Assembly (NCBI GenBank): GCA_003565105.1
Contig: PXDG01000125.1
Coordinates: 1 to 6,257, forward strand
Length of the DNA stretch: 6,257 bases
Direction: 5' to 3'
From: Parcubacteria group bacterium
GTDB taxonomy: Bacteria > Patescibacteriota > Minisyncoccia > SW-4-49-11
Shown: positions 6,175-6,257 of the stretch, one piece after another
How positions within the stretch are numbered: the first letter of the stretch is position 1
Layout of the letters: each line of letters opens with the position of its first letter
The notes under the pieces: generated by a model
What the model saw: the letters and a program-made list of their open reading frames with translations, nothing else
The model's database searches: none
What the model was told of the DNA's origin: nothing
Position numbers and translations under genes: made by a program

Positions 6175-6200
6175 AAAAATAATTAAATCGTAGTGTATTT

Positions 6201-6209
6201 ATTGTACCA
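6201..6209 (-). promoter_or_regulatory. Extended -10 promoter of the polA-kinase operon
   Basis: On the minus strand TGG-TACAAT (6209..6201) is an extended -10 element. No clear -35 box lies 17 nt upstream. Transcription would start near 6194, leaving a leader of about 20 nt. No other promoter is evident before the kinase gene, so both genes probably share this transcript. Confidence 0.5.
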
Positions 6210-6257
6210 TATTCTTGATTATCTGTTTTATTATTCATCTCTATTGACAAATAATCA

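Noticed and set aside
6244..6249. Perfect TTGACA on the plus strand at the right edge
   Set aside because: It could be the -35 box of a gene diverging from polA, but its -10 box would lie beyond the window, so it cannot be supported.

Overview
The window is an AT-rich bacterial chromosome segment with six genes: two of unknown function, an ATP-grasp ligase of unknown substrate, elongation factor P, a membrane sensor histidine kinase and DNA polymerase I. I see no transposase, integrase, CRISPR array, tRNA or rRNA. The standard genetic code fits: the ATP-grasp gene ends at TGA and no reading frame needs TGA as a sense codon. Several traits suggest a member of the Candidate Phyla Radiation (Patescibacteria). 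Most genes lack a Shine-Dalgarno sequence, leaders are short, EF-P has an Arg-tipped, Gly-rich domain I loop followed by TKLKNL, and the kinase has a variant H-box. This placement is an inference from general features, not a match to a named lineage.

Layout. Bases 1-56 hold the first 18 codons of a leftward gene that runs off the window. Bases 57-411 are non-coding and carry the promoter of that gene, a perfect 12-bp inverted repeat over its -35 box, and a near-consensus rightward promoter. That second promoter drives a 109-residue protein of unknown function (412-741), which ends at a hairpin terminator. Convergent to it is the ATP-grasp gene (759-1622, minus), whose last codons lie inside the terminator hairpin. 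The ATP-grasp gene and efp (1723-2289, plus) diverge from a 100-bp region with interleaved promoters. efp converges on a minus-strand operon with a 4-nt gap. In that operon polA (3586-6174) is transcribed first, from an extended -10 promoter at the right edge, and the histidine kinase (2294-3580) follows after 5 nt.

How the genes relate. polA (repair and Okazaki-fragment processing) and efp (rescue of ribosomes stalled at polyproline) are housekeeping genes. The kinase has no response regulator beside it and probably signals to a regulator encoded elsewhere. The ATP-grasp enzyme may modify a peptide or small molecule; its promoter is interleaved with that of efp, but no functional link is shown. 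I found no clear new multi-gene system. The points most worth checking are the operator-like repeat at 129-158, Arg32 of EF-P next to an orphan ligase, and the altered H-box of a kinase co-transcribed with polA.
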